From: Streptomyces sp. NRRL F-5630
GTDB lineage: Bacteria > Actinomycetota > Actinomycetes > Streptomycetales > Streptomycetaceae
Direction: 5' to 3'
Assembly: GCF_000719475.1 (NCBI RefSeq)
Contig: NZ_JOGO01000002.1
Span: 62,001-126,000, forward strand
Length of the DNA: 64,000 nucleotides
Below the pieces are notes generated by a model that saw only the letters and a program-made list of their open reading frames with translations, ran no database searches and was not told where the DNA came from. A program made the position numbers and the translations under genes. Shown piece by piece: positions 7,744-15,722 of this stretch (positions are counted from its first letter, which is position 1; each line of letters opens with the position of its first letter).

Positions 7744-8780
7744 TGGCACGGGAGGGGACCGCAGGGGAGGGGATGGCGGCGGACGGTACGGCGGCGCGGC
7801 GGGGGGTGGGGCTGGAGGGGATGGCGGGGCCGGAGGGGGCGACCAGGCCGGGACGGATCGGCGGGGCAGAGCGGATGGCGGGGCCAGAACGGGCGGAGAG
7901 GCCGGTGAAGGGGGAGCCACCGGTCGGGCAGGGGCAGCCCAGCGGACAAGCGCCGCCGAGCGAGCAGAAGCCGTCCGCCGCCCCTCAGCCCCCAGGCAAG
8001 CAAGGGCGGCCCACCGCCGTACAAGGCCGATGGGTGAGGCGGGGACGCCGAACCGAGCAAGCACGGCCGGTGAGACAGGAGCGGCCGACCGGACAAGCGC
8101 CCCTGTTCAAGCAGGCCCAATCCACCAGGCAGGCACGGCAGATGATCCGAGCGCGGCTGGACGGGCACGTGCCGCCCGCCGCGCAACCGTCACCCCCCGG
8201 GCAAGTGCCCTCGCCCGCACAGCCGTCGCCCACCGCCCCGTCGGCCCCCGCCCAGCAAGCGCAGCCGGCCGTCCCGCACCCGCGCCCCACACCCACCGAG
8301 CCGATCACCGCCACGCCATCCCCCAGCAGCCCCTCCCCCGGTGAGAAGCCCCCCAGCGCCCCCGTCACCGGGTACCGCCTCTTCCTCACCGCCCCCTGGG
8401 AGAAGGTCTCCGCCGAGGACAGCGCGGGGTGGGGTGCTCTCGGGGGTCTCGCCGGCGGGGTGGACGTGTACCGGCCCGCCGCCGGGTCGGGGGTGCCCGC
8501 GGCCCTGGTCGTCGGGCTGGGGGACGGGGTGCCCGGGACCGGGTGGGAGGCCGCCGAGGTGGCGGGCGGGCGGGCCGTGCGGCGCGAGCGGCCGGTGACG
8601 GCGCACGAGCGGCTGCCGGTGTCCGGGCGCCGGGTCGAGTACGCGGTGAAGGTGCCCGGCGGGCGCGGGCGTTGGTGCGTGGCGGTGTTCTCGGTCCTGG
8701 ACGTGGCGGAGCCGCTGGGCGCGACGCTCGTCGAGTGGTTCGACACGGCCATGGGGACCTTCGGCTGGACCTACGACTGA
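7743..8780 (+). CDS. Hypothetical protein with disordered N-terminus
   Basis: The ATG at 7743 overlaps the upstream TGA stop by one base, so translation is coupled to the effector-like gene. The first half (about residues 1-200) is low complexity: Gly/Glu/Arg repeats followed by Pro/Ser/Gln-rich sequence. The last roughly 140 residues form a compact domain rich in aromatic residues and strands (GYRLFLTAPWEKV, AALVVGLGDGVPG, WCVAVFSVLDVAEPLG, VEWFDTAMGTFGW). The position after an effector-like gene suggests an immunity or chaperone role, but this is inference from context. The true start could be further downstream. Confidence 0.5.
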   Translation: MAREGTAGEGMAADGTAARRGVGLEGMAGPEGATRPGRIGGAERMAGPERAERPVKGEPPVGQGQPSGQAPPSEQKPSAAPQPPGKQGRPTAVQGRWVRRGRRTEQARPVRQERPTGQAPLFKQAQSTRQARQMIRARLDGHVPPAAQPSPPGQVPSPAQPSPTAPSAPAQQAQPAVPHPRPTPTEPITATPSPSSPSPGEKPPSAPVTGYRLFLTAPWEKVSAEDSAGWGALGGLAGGVDVYRPAAGSGVPAALVVGLGDGVPGTGWEAAEVAGGRAVRRERPVTAHERLPVSGRRVEYAVKVPGGRGRWCVAVFSVLDVAEPLGATLVEWFDTAMGTFGWTYD

Positions 8781-8984
8781 GCCCCCGGACGCGGAAGCGC
8801 CCCCGTGCGGGTGCCTACGGCCAGGGCCCCGGCGCCGAAGTCCCCCGCCCGCGCGTACAGGCCACCGGCTCCACCCTGAGGACCCCCATGCGCACGCAGG
8901 CCCCACCCGTCCGTACGGCCACCGGCCGCACGCCGAAGGCCCCCGCCCGTACGGACAGGGGCCAAGAGGCGGCTGCGGGCAGGG

Positions 8985-9251
8985 TCAGCGGTGCGTGGAG
9001 CGGGCACGGTCCAGGGCCGCCACGCCGACCGCGGCGAGCACGACCTGGATCGCGATCTCTATCCAGTCGATGCCCTTCGTGTCGGCCACGCCGAAGGCCG
9101 CCGCGATGAACGTCCCGACGAGGGCGGCGACGATACCGACCAGGATCGTCCAGATGATGCCGATGTGCTGGCGGCCGGGGACGACCAGGCGGCCCAGGAT
9201 GCCGATCACGATGCCGATGATGACGGCGCTGATGAACCCTGAGATCTCCAT
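8985..9251 (-). CDS. GlsB/YeaQ/YmgE family stress-response membrane protein
   Basis: An 88-residue protein with three closely packed hydrophobic segments and the conserved Gly-rich opening (FISAVIIGIVIGILGRLVVPG), followed by a WTILVGIVAALVGTFIA segment. This matches the transglycosylase-associated/GlsB family of small inner-membrane proteins induced by general stress. It is a monocistronic minus-strand gene; the 200 bp to its left hold only degenerate GC-rich sequence. The biochemical function of the family is not settled. Confidence 0.9.
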   Translation of the reverse strand: MEISGFISAVIIGIVIGILGRLVVPGRQHIGIIWTILVGIVAALVGTFIAAAFGVADTKGIDWIEIAIQVVLAAVGVAALDRARSTHR

Positions 9252-9591
9252 GGCTTCTGCTTCCTCTGTTGTCGCGGTGACTGGCGCGGTGGGTGGCGGT
9301 GCCGGTCGCTTGGCACCCCGCTCTACTACACGTGTGTAGAGCAGTGTGCCCGGGGCGAACCCGCTCAGTCCTTGTTCCCCGCATCCATGACGCGGAACTC
9401 GTCCTTCAGCAGACCGAAGAGGAGGACGTCCCGGTGTGCGGGGCGTCTCCAGGTGGGGGCGCGACCGTCGGCGCGGGACCGGCGGCGGAAGTCGTGTTCG
9501 CGTCCGGTGTCATGGCCGGCATCCCAGCGACCGCGCCCCGCACGGTCCACCAATTTTCGCGCCCCGCCGTCCCCGGTGGTCTGATGACCGC
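9252..9591. other. Intergenic region, probable divergent promoters
   Basis: This 340-bp gap separates the GlsB-type gene (leftward) from the PLP-barrel gene (rightward). The AT-richer stretches at 9250-9350 and 9545-9560 probably hold their promoters. A minus-strand frame ending near 9365 (LLFGLLKDEFRVMDAGNKD) looks slightly protein-like but has no good start, so I call no gene. Confidence 0.4.
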
Positions 9592-10974
9592 ATGAGCGAA
9601 GCCGCACCGGAGGAGGGCACGGACGGCCCCTCCGGCACGGACGGCCCCTCCGGCGCGGGCGGCCCCTCCGAGGGTGAGCTGCGACGCGAGCGGGCCGTGC
9701 GGGCCGCCGTCGTACAGGGGATCGTCGGCGAGGAGCGGCCGCTCGCCGGGCTGCTCGACGTGACCGGCATCCGCCGCACGGCCCGCGCGCTCCAGTCCGC
9801 CTTCGCCCCGCTCGTCGCCCCGGGCGGGCCCGGCGTGCGGCACACCTTCGCCGTGCGCGCGACGCCGCTCGTGCCCGTCCTGCGACTGCTCTACGAGGAC
9901 CGGATCGGCGCGGAGGTGGCGAGCGCGGCCGAGCTGGCGCTCGCGCGGGCCGCCGGGGTGCAGCCGGGGCACACGGTGCTCGACTCGCCGACGAAGACGG
10001 TCGCTGAGTTGCGCGAGGCGCTGGGCAGCGGGGTGCTCGTGGACGTGGACGACGCCCAGGAGCTGGAGCGGCTCGACGCGCTGCGCGGTGAGGCCGCGGC
10101 GACCTCGACGTTCGGGGTGCGGGTCGATCCGCACGCGGACGAGGGGCGGCGGGCGGTCTTCGGCGTGCCGCTCGCGGACGAGGGCGCGCGCGAGTGGATC
10201 ATCTCCGCCTTCGCCGAGCGTCCCTGGCTGACGCGACTGCACGCGCACTCCGAGGTGAAGAACGCGGGCGGGGTGGCGCCCGAGCGGCTCGCGGAGGGGG
10301 TGCGCAGGGTGTACGAGCTGGCCGAGGAGATCAACGCGGCGGCCGGGCGGCGGCAGGTCGACGCGCTCGCGCTCGGCGGCGGGCTCGCGGCGGGGGTGCG
10401 CGAGGGCGATGTCGGGGAGCACGCGGGGGCGGATTTCGCGGGGTACGCGGCGCTGCTCCAGGAGAGGGTGCCGGGGCTCTTCGACGGGCGGTACGCGCTC
10501 GTGACGGGCTTCGGACGCTCACTGCTCGCCGGGCACGGTTTCCTGCTCGCGCGGGTGGAGTACGTACGAGCCATGGGCGGGCGGCGGCTCGCGGTGACGC
10601 ACGTCGGGACGCGGATGGCGGGGCACGCGTGCGGGCGGCGGCTCGCCGCGTACGACGCGCAGGGGCGGCCCAAGGAGGGTCCCGCGCTCGCCCAGGACCT
10701 CGCGGGGCCCGCCCAGTTCGACGGTGAACTCCTCGCCTCCGGGGCCGAGTTGCCCGAGCTGGAGCAGGGCGACTGGCTCGCGGTGCTCGACACGGGCGCG
10801 TACGGCTTCGCCCGCCACCAGGCGTACGACAGCCTGACGCGGCCGGGCATCCACGGCTTCGCGGCGGGGGCCGAGGGGGTGCGCTTCGCGACGGTGCGGA
10901 GCCCTCAGACGCTCGCCGAGTTCGTGACCGAATCGGGCGCGGCCCACACGCGGGCGCTGACCGACGACTTGTGA
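9592..10974 (+). CDS. PLP-barrel (group IV decarboxylase/LysA-like) protein lacking the Schiff-base lysine
   Basis: A 460-residue protein related to diaminopimelate/ornithine decarboxylases (fold type III alanine-racemase-like barrel plus beta domain). The first strand reads HTFAVRATPLVPVLRLL, where the family has A-V/F-K-A with the PLP-binding lysine; here that position, residue 89, is arginine (codon CGC). Other barrel features remain, including GAEVASAAELALARAAG, the His motif RLHAHSEVKN and DALALGGGLAAG. The CESxD motif contributing the decarboxylase catalytic cysteine is not evident. It may bind PLP differently, or be a non-catalytic or diverged amino-acid deaminase-like member. The ATG at 9592 is taken as start; the preceding roughly 50 codons are not family-like. 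Confidence 0.75.
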   Translation: MSEAAPEEGTDGPSGTDGPSGAGGPSEGELRRERAVRAAVVQGIVGEERPLAGLLDVTGIRRTARALQSAFAPLVAPGGPGVRHTFAVRATPLVPVLRLLYEDRIGAEVASAAELALARAAGVQPGHTVLDSPTKTVAELREALGSGVLVDVDDAQELERLDALRGEAAATSTFGVRVDPHADEGRRAVFGVPLADEGAREWIISAFAERPWLTRLHAHSEVKNAGGVAPERLAEGVRRVYELAEEINAAAGRRQVDALALGGGLAAGVREGDVGEHAGADFAGYAALLQERVPGLFDGRYALVTGFGRSLLAGHGFLLARVEYVRAMGGRRLAVTHVGTRMAGHACGRRLAAYDAQGRPKEGPALAQDLAGPAQFDGELLASGAELPELEQGDWLAVLDTGAYGFARHQAYDSLTRPGIHGFAAGAEGVRFATVRSPQTLAEFVTESGAAHTRALTDDL

Positions 10975-11280
10975 CAGCGCGGCCCCCCGCCGGGGGTTTT
11001 CCGTGGCGGCGGGAGCGGAAAATACCCCAACTCCCCCACTCCCGAACTCTTTTTCCCCTTCCGCCCCATCCGCGCCTCCATCCCCCGCACGATCTCCCCG
11101 GGCGGCTCCGCGCCGCTCCGTCCGGGGAACACGTGGGGCGTATCGGGGCATCGGGGGCCGCGGAGGCGGCCCGAGGATAGGGGGCGGGCGCATGTTCCGC
11201 TGGAAAATGCCAGAACTCCCCCATCCGGGTGAGTCCTTGCGTAACGTCGTGCTCACAAGCCGTACTTCGGGTCGGGGAAG
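10975..11280. other. Intergenic region upstream of the roadblock operon
   Basis: These 306 bp hold two related segments, one near 11010-11045 and one near 11200-11225, each combining GGAAAAT with AACTCCCCCA. No coding signal is seen. The promoter of the following operon should lie around 11225-11280. Confidence 0.4.
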
Positions 11281-11736
11281 GTGACGTTCCGCGTGCCAGG
11301 AATTGACGAGTGCCTGCTGGACGCCATGAGGCTCCCGGGCGCGCGAGGTGCCGGTGTCGTCGACTGGATCAGCGGGCTCGCCCTGGGCACGATCGGCGAG
11401 TCCCCCAACGGCGATCACGAGGCGACCGCCGCCGAGGCCGCCGAACTGGCGCGCATGGCCGCCGAGCACCGCGCCTTCGCGGTGACGGCACAGCCGCCGC
11501 CCCCTGCCTCCGGGGGCGACCCGGCCGGGCAGGGCGGCCAGGCGGGCCCCGGGGATCAACCGCTGCCCGTGGAGGACGTGATCGTCACCAACCGGGACAG
11601 CTACCACATCCTCCGTTTCGTGCGGACGCCCTTCGACAGCAGCGTCTTCCTGCACCTCTGGCTCGACCGCGACCAGGGCAACCTCGCGCTCGCCCGCATC
11701 CGCGTCGGCGAGATCGCCGAACGGCTGGTGCTGTGA
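11281..11736 (+). CDS. Roadblock-related protein, first gene of operon
   Basis: A 151-residue protein from a GTG start. Its fold pattern parallels the roadblock-like protein at 13073: both have VDW/VDY followed by (I/T)SG(L/M)ALGT(I/M)G near residue 25, and both end with FLHLWLDRDQGNLALARIR or an equivalent. A Gly/Pro/Gln-rich insert occupies about residues 73-95. It is probably a divergent roadblock/LC7-type dimeric platform protein. It overlaps the next gene by 4 bp (GTGA), the first of four co-directional genes. No GTPase or kinase gene accompanies the operon, unlike the Streptomyces conservons. Confidence 0.65.
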   Translation: MTFRVPGIDECLLDAMRLPGARGAGVVDWISGLALGTIGESPNGDHEATAAEAAELARMAAEHRAFAVTAQPPPPASGGDPAGQGGQAGPGDQPLPVEDVIVTNRDSYHILRFVRTPFDSSVFLHLWLDRDQGNLALARIRVGEIAERLVL

Positions 11737-12593
11737 CCGTGGACACGCTCACGACCGGGACGGTGACCGTCTCCCCGCTCCTGCGCCGCCTCGCCGAGGA
11801 GGGCGCGACCGGGACCCTGAGCCGCGACCGGGGCCGGCTCCATCTGGTGGACGGCCGGATCGTCCACGCCGAGGCCCCCGACTCGCCGCCGCTCGACGTG
11901 CTCCTGACGACCGGGAGCACCCTCCCCGCCGCCGCCCTCGCCGCGGCGCGCGCCGGGGGTGGCGACACGGGCGAGGTCGTGCGCGGCCTCCTCGCCGCCG
12001 GGCTCGTCGGCGCGGGGACGCTGGAGCTGTGCCACCTCGGCGCGCTCCACGACGCCGCGTACTTCACGCTCGCCCCCGCGGGCGGCCCCGCGCGCTTCCG
12101 GTACGGGAGCGCGCACCCGCTCGCGGTCGCGCACCCCGTGGACGCGGGCGCCGTCGAGCGCGAGTGCCTGCGCCGCCGCGCCTTCCTCGACCGGCTCCAC
12201 CCCTCGGACGTGCTCGACCACGCGCCGCTGCGGCGCCTCACGACGGGCGGCCCGGTCGCGGTCAGTCCGCGCCGCCGCCCCGTCCTCGCGCTCGTCGACG
12301 GCCACCGCACCGCGCCCGAGATCGCCCGCGAGCTGGGCAGGCCCGCGTACCACACGCTCGTCGACCTGCGGCGGCTCGCGGCGGCGGGGCTCGTCGGCCC
12401 CGTACGGGCCCCGCGCCGCGGCGAGCGGCCCCGGCACGGGGCGCCGCCGGGCACGCCGGTCGCCCCGGGCACCCCGCCCGGCGCCCTCGCCGCGTCCCGC
12501 CCCCGCCTCGGCGGCGGGCTGCTGCCCGAGGTGCCTGACCCCGACATCGCCCTCCTGCGGCGGCTCCGCGACGCGCTGGAGGCCGCGCTGTGA
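11733..12593 (+). CDS. DUF4388-like protein with C-terminal winged-helix-like domain
   Basis: A 286-residue cytoplasmic protein that starts with GTG overlapping the previous stop. The N-terminal part matches the DUF4388/PATAN pattern, GTLSRDRGRLHLVDGRIVHA near residues 26-45, found in bacterial signalling proteins. Around residues 185-220 the sequence RPVLALVDGHRTAPEIARELGR followed by LVDLRRLAAAGLV resembles a winged-helix DNA- or protein-binding module. The tail is Pro-rich. Placed between roadblock genes, it probably belongs to the same signalling or polarity complex; this is inferred from operon structure. Confidence 0.65.
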   Translation: MTVDTLTTGTVTVSPLLRRLAEEGATGTLSRDRGRLHLVDGRIVHAEAPDSPPLDVLLTTGSTLPAAALAAARAGGGDTGEVVRGLLAAGLVGAGTLELCHLGALHDAAYFTLAPAGGPARFRYGSAHPLAVAHPVDAGAVERECLRRRAFLDRLHPSDVLDHAPLRRLTTGGPVAVSPRRRPVLALVDGHRTAPEIARELGRPAYHTLVDLRRLAAAGLVGPVRAPRRGERPRHGAPPGTPVAPGTPPGALAASRPRLGGGLLPEVPDPDIALLRRLRDALEAAL

Positions 12594-12631
12594 TCCGCGG
12601 GCTGAGACAACGCGCCGAAAGGAGACAACTC

Positions 12632-13066
12632 ATGTCGGCGGAGGCCGAAGTCCTCGATGAACTGCACCGGCTGCGGACCCGCGTACCGCAGTTGACCGGG
12701 GCGCTCGCGGGCAGTGTGGACGGGCTCGTGCTCGCCCAGGACACCCCGGGCGTCGAGGCGGAGGGCCTTGCCGCGCTCACCGCCGCATCGCTCGGCGTCG
12801 CGCTGCGGATGGCCGAGGCCACGGGGCGCGGCGGCCTGCGCGAGCTCCTCGTGCGCGGCGAGCGCGGCTACGTGGCGACCTACGCCGCGGGCGGCGCCGC
12901 CGTGCTGACGCTCCTGGCCGACGCGCGCGTCAACGTCGGCAGGCTCCACCTGGAAGGACGCCGGTCCGCGAGCCGGATCGGCGAACTGGTCGACGCGGCG
13001 CTCGAACGCGCCGCCGACCAACGAGAGACGGTCCGGTCACCGAGGCCGGCCACGGAAAGGATGTAG
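12632..13066 (+). CDS. Roadblock/LC7 domain protein
   Basis: A 144-residue protein consisting almost entirely of one roadblock/LC7 domain (residues about 15-115: LTGALAGSVDGLVLAQDTPG, then the helix AEGLAALTAASLGVALRMAE, then LLVRGERGYVATYAAG and AVLTLLADARVNVGRLHLEG). This dimeric fold (as in MglB) acts as a GTPase regulator or scaffold. An in-frame GTG at 12590 would overlap the upstream stop, but AAAGGAG sits 8 nt before the ATG at 12632, so I use the latter. It is the third gene of the operon. Confidence 0.8.
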   Translation: MSAEAEVLDELHRLRTRVPQLTGALAGSVDGLVLAQDTPGVEAEGLAALTAASLGVALRMAEATGRGGLRELLVRGERGYVATYAAGGAAVLTLLADARVNVGRLHLEGRRSASRIGELVDAALERAADQRETVRSPRPATERM

Positions 13067-13072
13067 CGACTC

Positions 13073-13447
13073 ATGGCCAACACCGAAGCCTCCCTCAAGG
13101 ACGCGATGGCATCGATCGACGGGGCTGTCGGAGTCGCCCTCGTCGACTACACGAGCGGTATGGCACTCGGCACGATGGGCGGCGGCAAGGAGTTCAACCT
13201 GGAGGTCGCCGCCGCCGGGAACACCGACGTGGTCCGTGCCAAGCTCCGCACGATGGAGCACCTGGGGCTCCAGGACCAGATCGAGGACATCCTCATCACG
13301 CTGGGCACGCAGTACCACCTGATCCGCCTGCTCAAGGCGAAGGGCGGCAACGGCCTCTTCCTGTACCTCGTTCTCGACAACTCGCGCGCCAACCTCGCGA
13401 TGGCGCGCCACCAGTTGAAGAAGATCGAGGCCGAACTGGAGGTCTGA
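13073..13447 (+). CDS. Roadblock-like protein, last gene of operon
   Basis: A 124-residue acidic protein, 6 bp after the roadblock gene. It has DGAVGVALVDYTSGMALGTMGGG near the N-terminus, EDILITLGTQYHLIRLL in the middle and LFLYLVLDNSRANLAMARHQL near the end, the same scheme as the first gene of the operon but without its insert. The pattern of two short strands, helix and three strands fits a compact roadblock-like domain. The pair at 11281 and 13073 probably arose by duplication. The function is unknown; scaffold or regulator roles are inferred from the fold. Confidence 0.7.
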   Translation: MANTEASLKDAMASIDGAVGVALVDYTSGMALGTMGGGKEFNLEVAAAGNTDVVRAKLRTMEHLGLQDQIEDILITLGTQYHLIRLLKAKGGNGLFLYLVLDNSRANLAMARHQLKKIEAELEV

Positions 13448-13460
13448 GCCGAGGACTTCC

Positions 13461-14045
13461 TCAGCGACGCCGCGCTCCGCCGGGCGCGGCGTCGCCCGCC
13501 CCGGTCCCCGTCGTGGCCCAGCCCCCGGTGGTACGGGACACGGGGCCGCCGCCGCGCCCGTCGAGCCGGTCCGCGGGGAGCCAGTACAGCGCCTCGGCGC
13601 GCCGCTCCGCGTGCCCGAGCCACCGCGCCTTGAGCCACAGCCCGGTCCCGCAGCCCGCCAGGATCAGTCCGCCGGCCGCCGGGGCCGCGAAGGCGCTGCC
13701 GAGCGCCGCGAGCACGGCGAGCGCGAGCCACCAGCGGTGCCCGCGCCGCCAGGCCCGTACGGTCACCGCCCGGTCGCGCAGGATGTCCTCGCGCGCGGCC
13801 CGTACGGCACCCGCCTGCCCGGCGCGGTAGCGGGCGCGGCGGAGGCACGCGGTGAGCGCGGCGGCAAGCACGTACAGGAGCACGCCCCCGTACAGCCCGA
13901 TCCGGCGCCCGGTGAGGCCGGGCGGGACGAGCCCGGCCGCCGCCGCCACGAGGCCCCACCACCACAGCGGAGCCGCGCCCGCGCGCACCACCACCGCGAC
14001 CCGGACGAGCGCGCGCCTGCCCCGCCCCGTACCACCTCTCGCCAC
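13461..14045 (-). CDS. Small integral membrane protein
   Basis: A 194-residue protein with an Arg-rich N-terminus, three or four hydrophobic segments (about residues 22-42, 50-70 and 105-135, including WWLALAVLAALGSAFAAPAAG) and a Gly/Ala/Arg-rich cytoplasmic tail. It converges on the roadblock operon with a 13-bp gap and no visible hairpin. There is no recognisable family motif. The Trp-rich segment APLWWWGLVAAAAG is typical of small Streptomyces membrane proteins of unknown function. Confidence 0.6.
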   Translation of the reverse strand: MARGGTGRGRRALVRVAVVVRAGAAPLWWWGLVAAAAGLVPPGLTGRRIGLYGGVLLYVLAAALTACLRRARYRAGQAGAVRAAREDILRDRAVTVRAWRRGHRWWLALAVLAALGSAFAAPAAGGLILAGCGTGLWLKARWLGHAERRAEALYWLPADRLDGRGGGPVSRTTGGWATTGTGAGDAAPGGARRR

Positions 14046-14148
14046 CGTCGTCCCCTTCCCGTGAGCTGTACGCCTGTGCGGCGAGCGACGGTAGCGGGGC
14101 TTGATGAAGAGATGCTGAGACGAGCCCCGGAGCGGCGGCGGGGGTCCC

Positions 14149-14991
14149 TCAGTCCGCGAAGAGACCGCGTGCCGCCGCCTGCGCGTCGAACTCCTCCAGG
14201 CGGGACTCCGCCCCTGGGATGTGGTCGGCCATCGCCTCCAGGAGGACGCGGCCGAGGAGCATCGGGGCGCACGCGGTGTCGAAGGCGAGCCCGGTACCGA
14301 CGGCGGCGGGGAGGAGCAGATCGGAGTGGGCGGCGACGGGGGCGAAGGAGGAGTCGGCGACGGTGACGACGGTGAGGCCGAGCCCTCGCGCGTACGCGAG
14401 CGCTTCGACGACCTCGCGCGGGTGGCGCGGCAGGGCGAAGCACAGGAGCGTGCTCGCCCCGGCGCGGCGCGCGGCGTCGAGCCGGTCGGCGAGCATGGTG
14501 CCGCCCTCGTCGAGCAGCCGGACGTCGGGGTGGACCTTCGCCGCGAAGTAGGAGAAGCCGAAGGCCTGCGAGGCGGCGGCGCGGAGCCCGAGGACGGGGA
14601 GCGGGCGGGAGGCGGCGAGAAGCACGCCCGCGCGTTCCACGGGGGCCGGGTCGGCGAGGATTTCGGCGAGGCGGCGCAGGTTCTCGATCTCGCCCGCGAC
14701 GGCCTGCTGGTACTCGTTGGGCTCGCTCTCGGGCGCGGCGGACTCGCTCGAAGCCGGGGTGCTCTCGCGCAGGTGGCGGCGGAGCGCGGGGTAGCCGTCG
14801 AAGCCGAGCGCGACGGCGAAGCGGGTCACGGACGGCTGGCTCACCCCCGCCAGCTCGGCCAGCTCGACGCTGGAGAGGTACGGCACCTCGGCGGCCCCGC
14901 GCACCATGCAGTGCGCGATGCGGCGCTGCGTGGGGGTGAGGCGCTTCCCGTCGAACAGGGCCTGAAGCCGTGCGGCGGCACTCTCGCTCAT
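14149..14991 (-). CDS. MurR/RpiR family transcriptional regulator
   Basis: A 280-residue regulator of the RpiR type. Residues 1-75 form the HTH (LTPTQRRIAHCMVRGAAEV, VELAELAGVSQPSVTRFAVALGFDGYPALRRHL). An Ala/Glu/Ser linker follows, then a SIS sugar-phosphate-binding domain at about residues 115-260 (VLGLRAAASQAFGFSYFAAKV, LCFALPRHPREVVEALAYARGLGLTVVTVADS). Family members respond to phosphosugars or related metabolites and usually control adjacent catabolic genes, but the neighbours here give no clear target, so the regulon is probably elsewhere. The start ATG is the first of the domain-consistent frame. Confidence 0.9.
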   Translation of the reverse strand: MSESAAARLQALFDGKRLTPTQRRIAHCMVRGAAEVPYLSSVELAELAGVSQPSVTRFAVALGFDGYPALRRHLRESTPASSESAAPESEPNEYQQAVAGEIENLRRLAEILADPAPVERAGVLLAASRPLPVLGLRAAASQAFGFSYFAAKVHPDVRLLDEGGTMLADRLDAARRAGASTLLCFALPRHPREVVEALAYARGLGLTVVTVADSSFAPVAAHSDLLLPAAVGTGLAFDTACAPMLLGRVLLEAMADHIPGAESRLEEFDAQAAARGLFAD

Positions 14992-15146
14992 GCCATTCAG
15001 TTAAGCAGACGGCTGCATGGATATATGCGGTACGGGGAAACCGGCCCGGATTCCCGGGGATTAGGGCCTTCGGGATGCGGGCAGGCGCCCCGGCGGCAAG
15101 GATACGAACGGGCACGAATCGCCCTCACAGCCGGAAAGGAGCGCGC

Positions 15147-15224
15147 ATGTCCTCCAAGCGACGCCGCAAGAAGAAGGCACGCCGCAAGAACGCGGCGAAC
15201 CACGGCAGCAGGCCCCAGAGCTGA
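15147..15224 (+). CDS. 50S ribosomal protein bL37 (25 residues)
   Basis: A 25-codon gene that ordinary gene finders tend to miss. The product is almost all Lys/Arg in its first half (MSSKRRRKKKARRKN), followed by ANHGSRPQS. The N-H-G-x-R-P ending and size match the actinobacterial ribosomal peptide bL37, first seen in mycobacterial ribosome structures. GGAAAGGAG is placed correctly, 6 nt before the ATG. It stands alone between the divergent RpiR gene and a small membrane protein. The assignment comes from my memory of the family pattern. Confidence 0.8.
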   Translation: MSSKRRRKKKARRKNAANHGSRPQS

Positions 15225-15308
15225 CTGGTGGGGCGGGGCGGGCCACCGTGCGAAGAGGGGGGATTTCCCCCGTGCGCGGCGGCCCGCCGCTCCGTACGCT
15301 CCCGGGGT

Positions 15309-15722
15309 ATGGAGACCTCTGACCGGGAACTGCGCAAGGAACTCGACGCCACCCTTCAGGCGCGTCGCGAACTGGGCGAGGAGTACGACTCGGCGCTGAT
15401 CGACTCCTTCCTGGAGAAGGTGGAGCACCGTGTGGACGAGACGATCGACCGCCGAGTGCGCCGCGGCCTCGCCGAACAGCAAGTGGTCGTCGCCCGCGGC
15501 GCGGCCCCGCGCGGCCCGCGCGGCCACGGCAGCACCTGGCTCCACCAGTACTCCTTCGCCCTGATCTCCCTGGTCCTCGCGATCCCGCTCTCGGCGATCG
15601 CGTCCACCCAGGCCGGCACGACGGGCCTGATCGTGGCCTGGGCGGGAATCGTGGGCGTGAACGTGGCAGCGCGCGGCTTCAGCCCCTCGGCCCCGGCGGG
15701 TTCCGCCCGCTCCCGCGACTGA
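15309..15722 (+). CDS. Small membrane protein with N-terminal coiled region
   Basis: A 137-residue protein. Residues 1-60 are charged and helical (DRELRKELDATLQARRELGEEYDSALIDSFLEKVEHRVDE is the region; only its pattern matters). An Arg/Gly linker follows, then two membrane segments at about 78-98 and 103-122 (SFALISLVLAIPLSAIAS, GLIVAWAGIVGVNVAARG). The layout is that of the widespread Streptomyces small membrane proteins of unknown function. TACGCT at 15295-15300 ends 8 nt before the ATG, so the mRNA is probably leaderless. Confidence 0.75.
   Translation: METSDRELRKELDATLQARRELGEEYDSALIDSFLEKVEHRVDETIDRRVRRGLAEQQVVVARGAAPRGPRGHGSTWLHQYSFALISLVLAIPLSAIASTQAGTTGLIVAWAGIVGVNVAARGFSPSAPAGSARSRD

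Noticed and set aside
6304..8064. 586-residue minus-strand frame over the type VII-like cassette
   Set aside because: Pro/Arg/Ala low complexity with no motif; the plus-strand genes have overlaps and a leaderless start.
9365..9607. 80-residue minus-strand frame ending LLKDEFRVMDAGNKD
   Set aside because: The last 20 residues look protein-like, but there is no start with a ribosome-binding site and the N-terminal half is Arg-rich noise.
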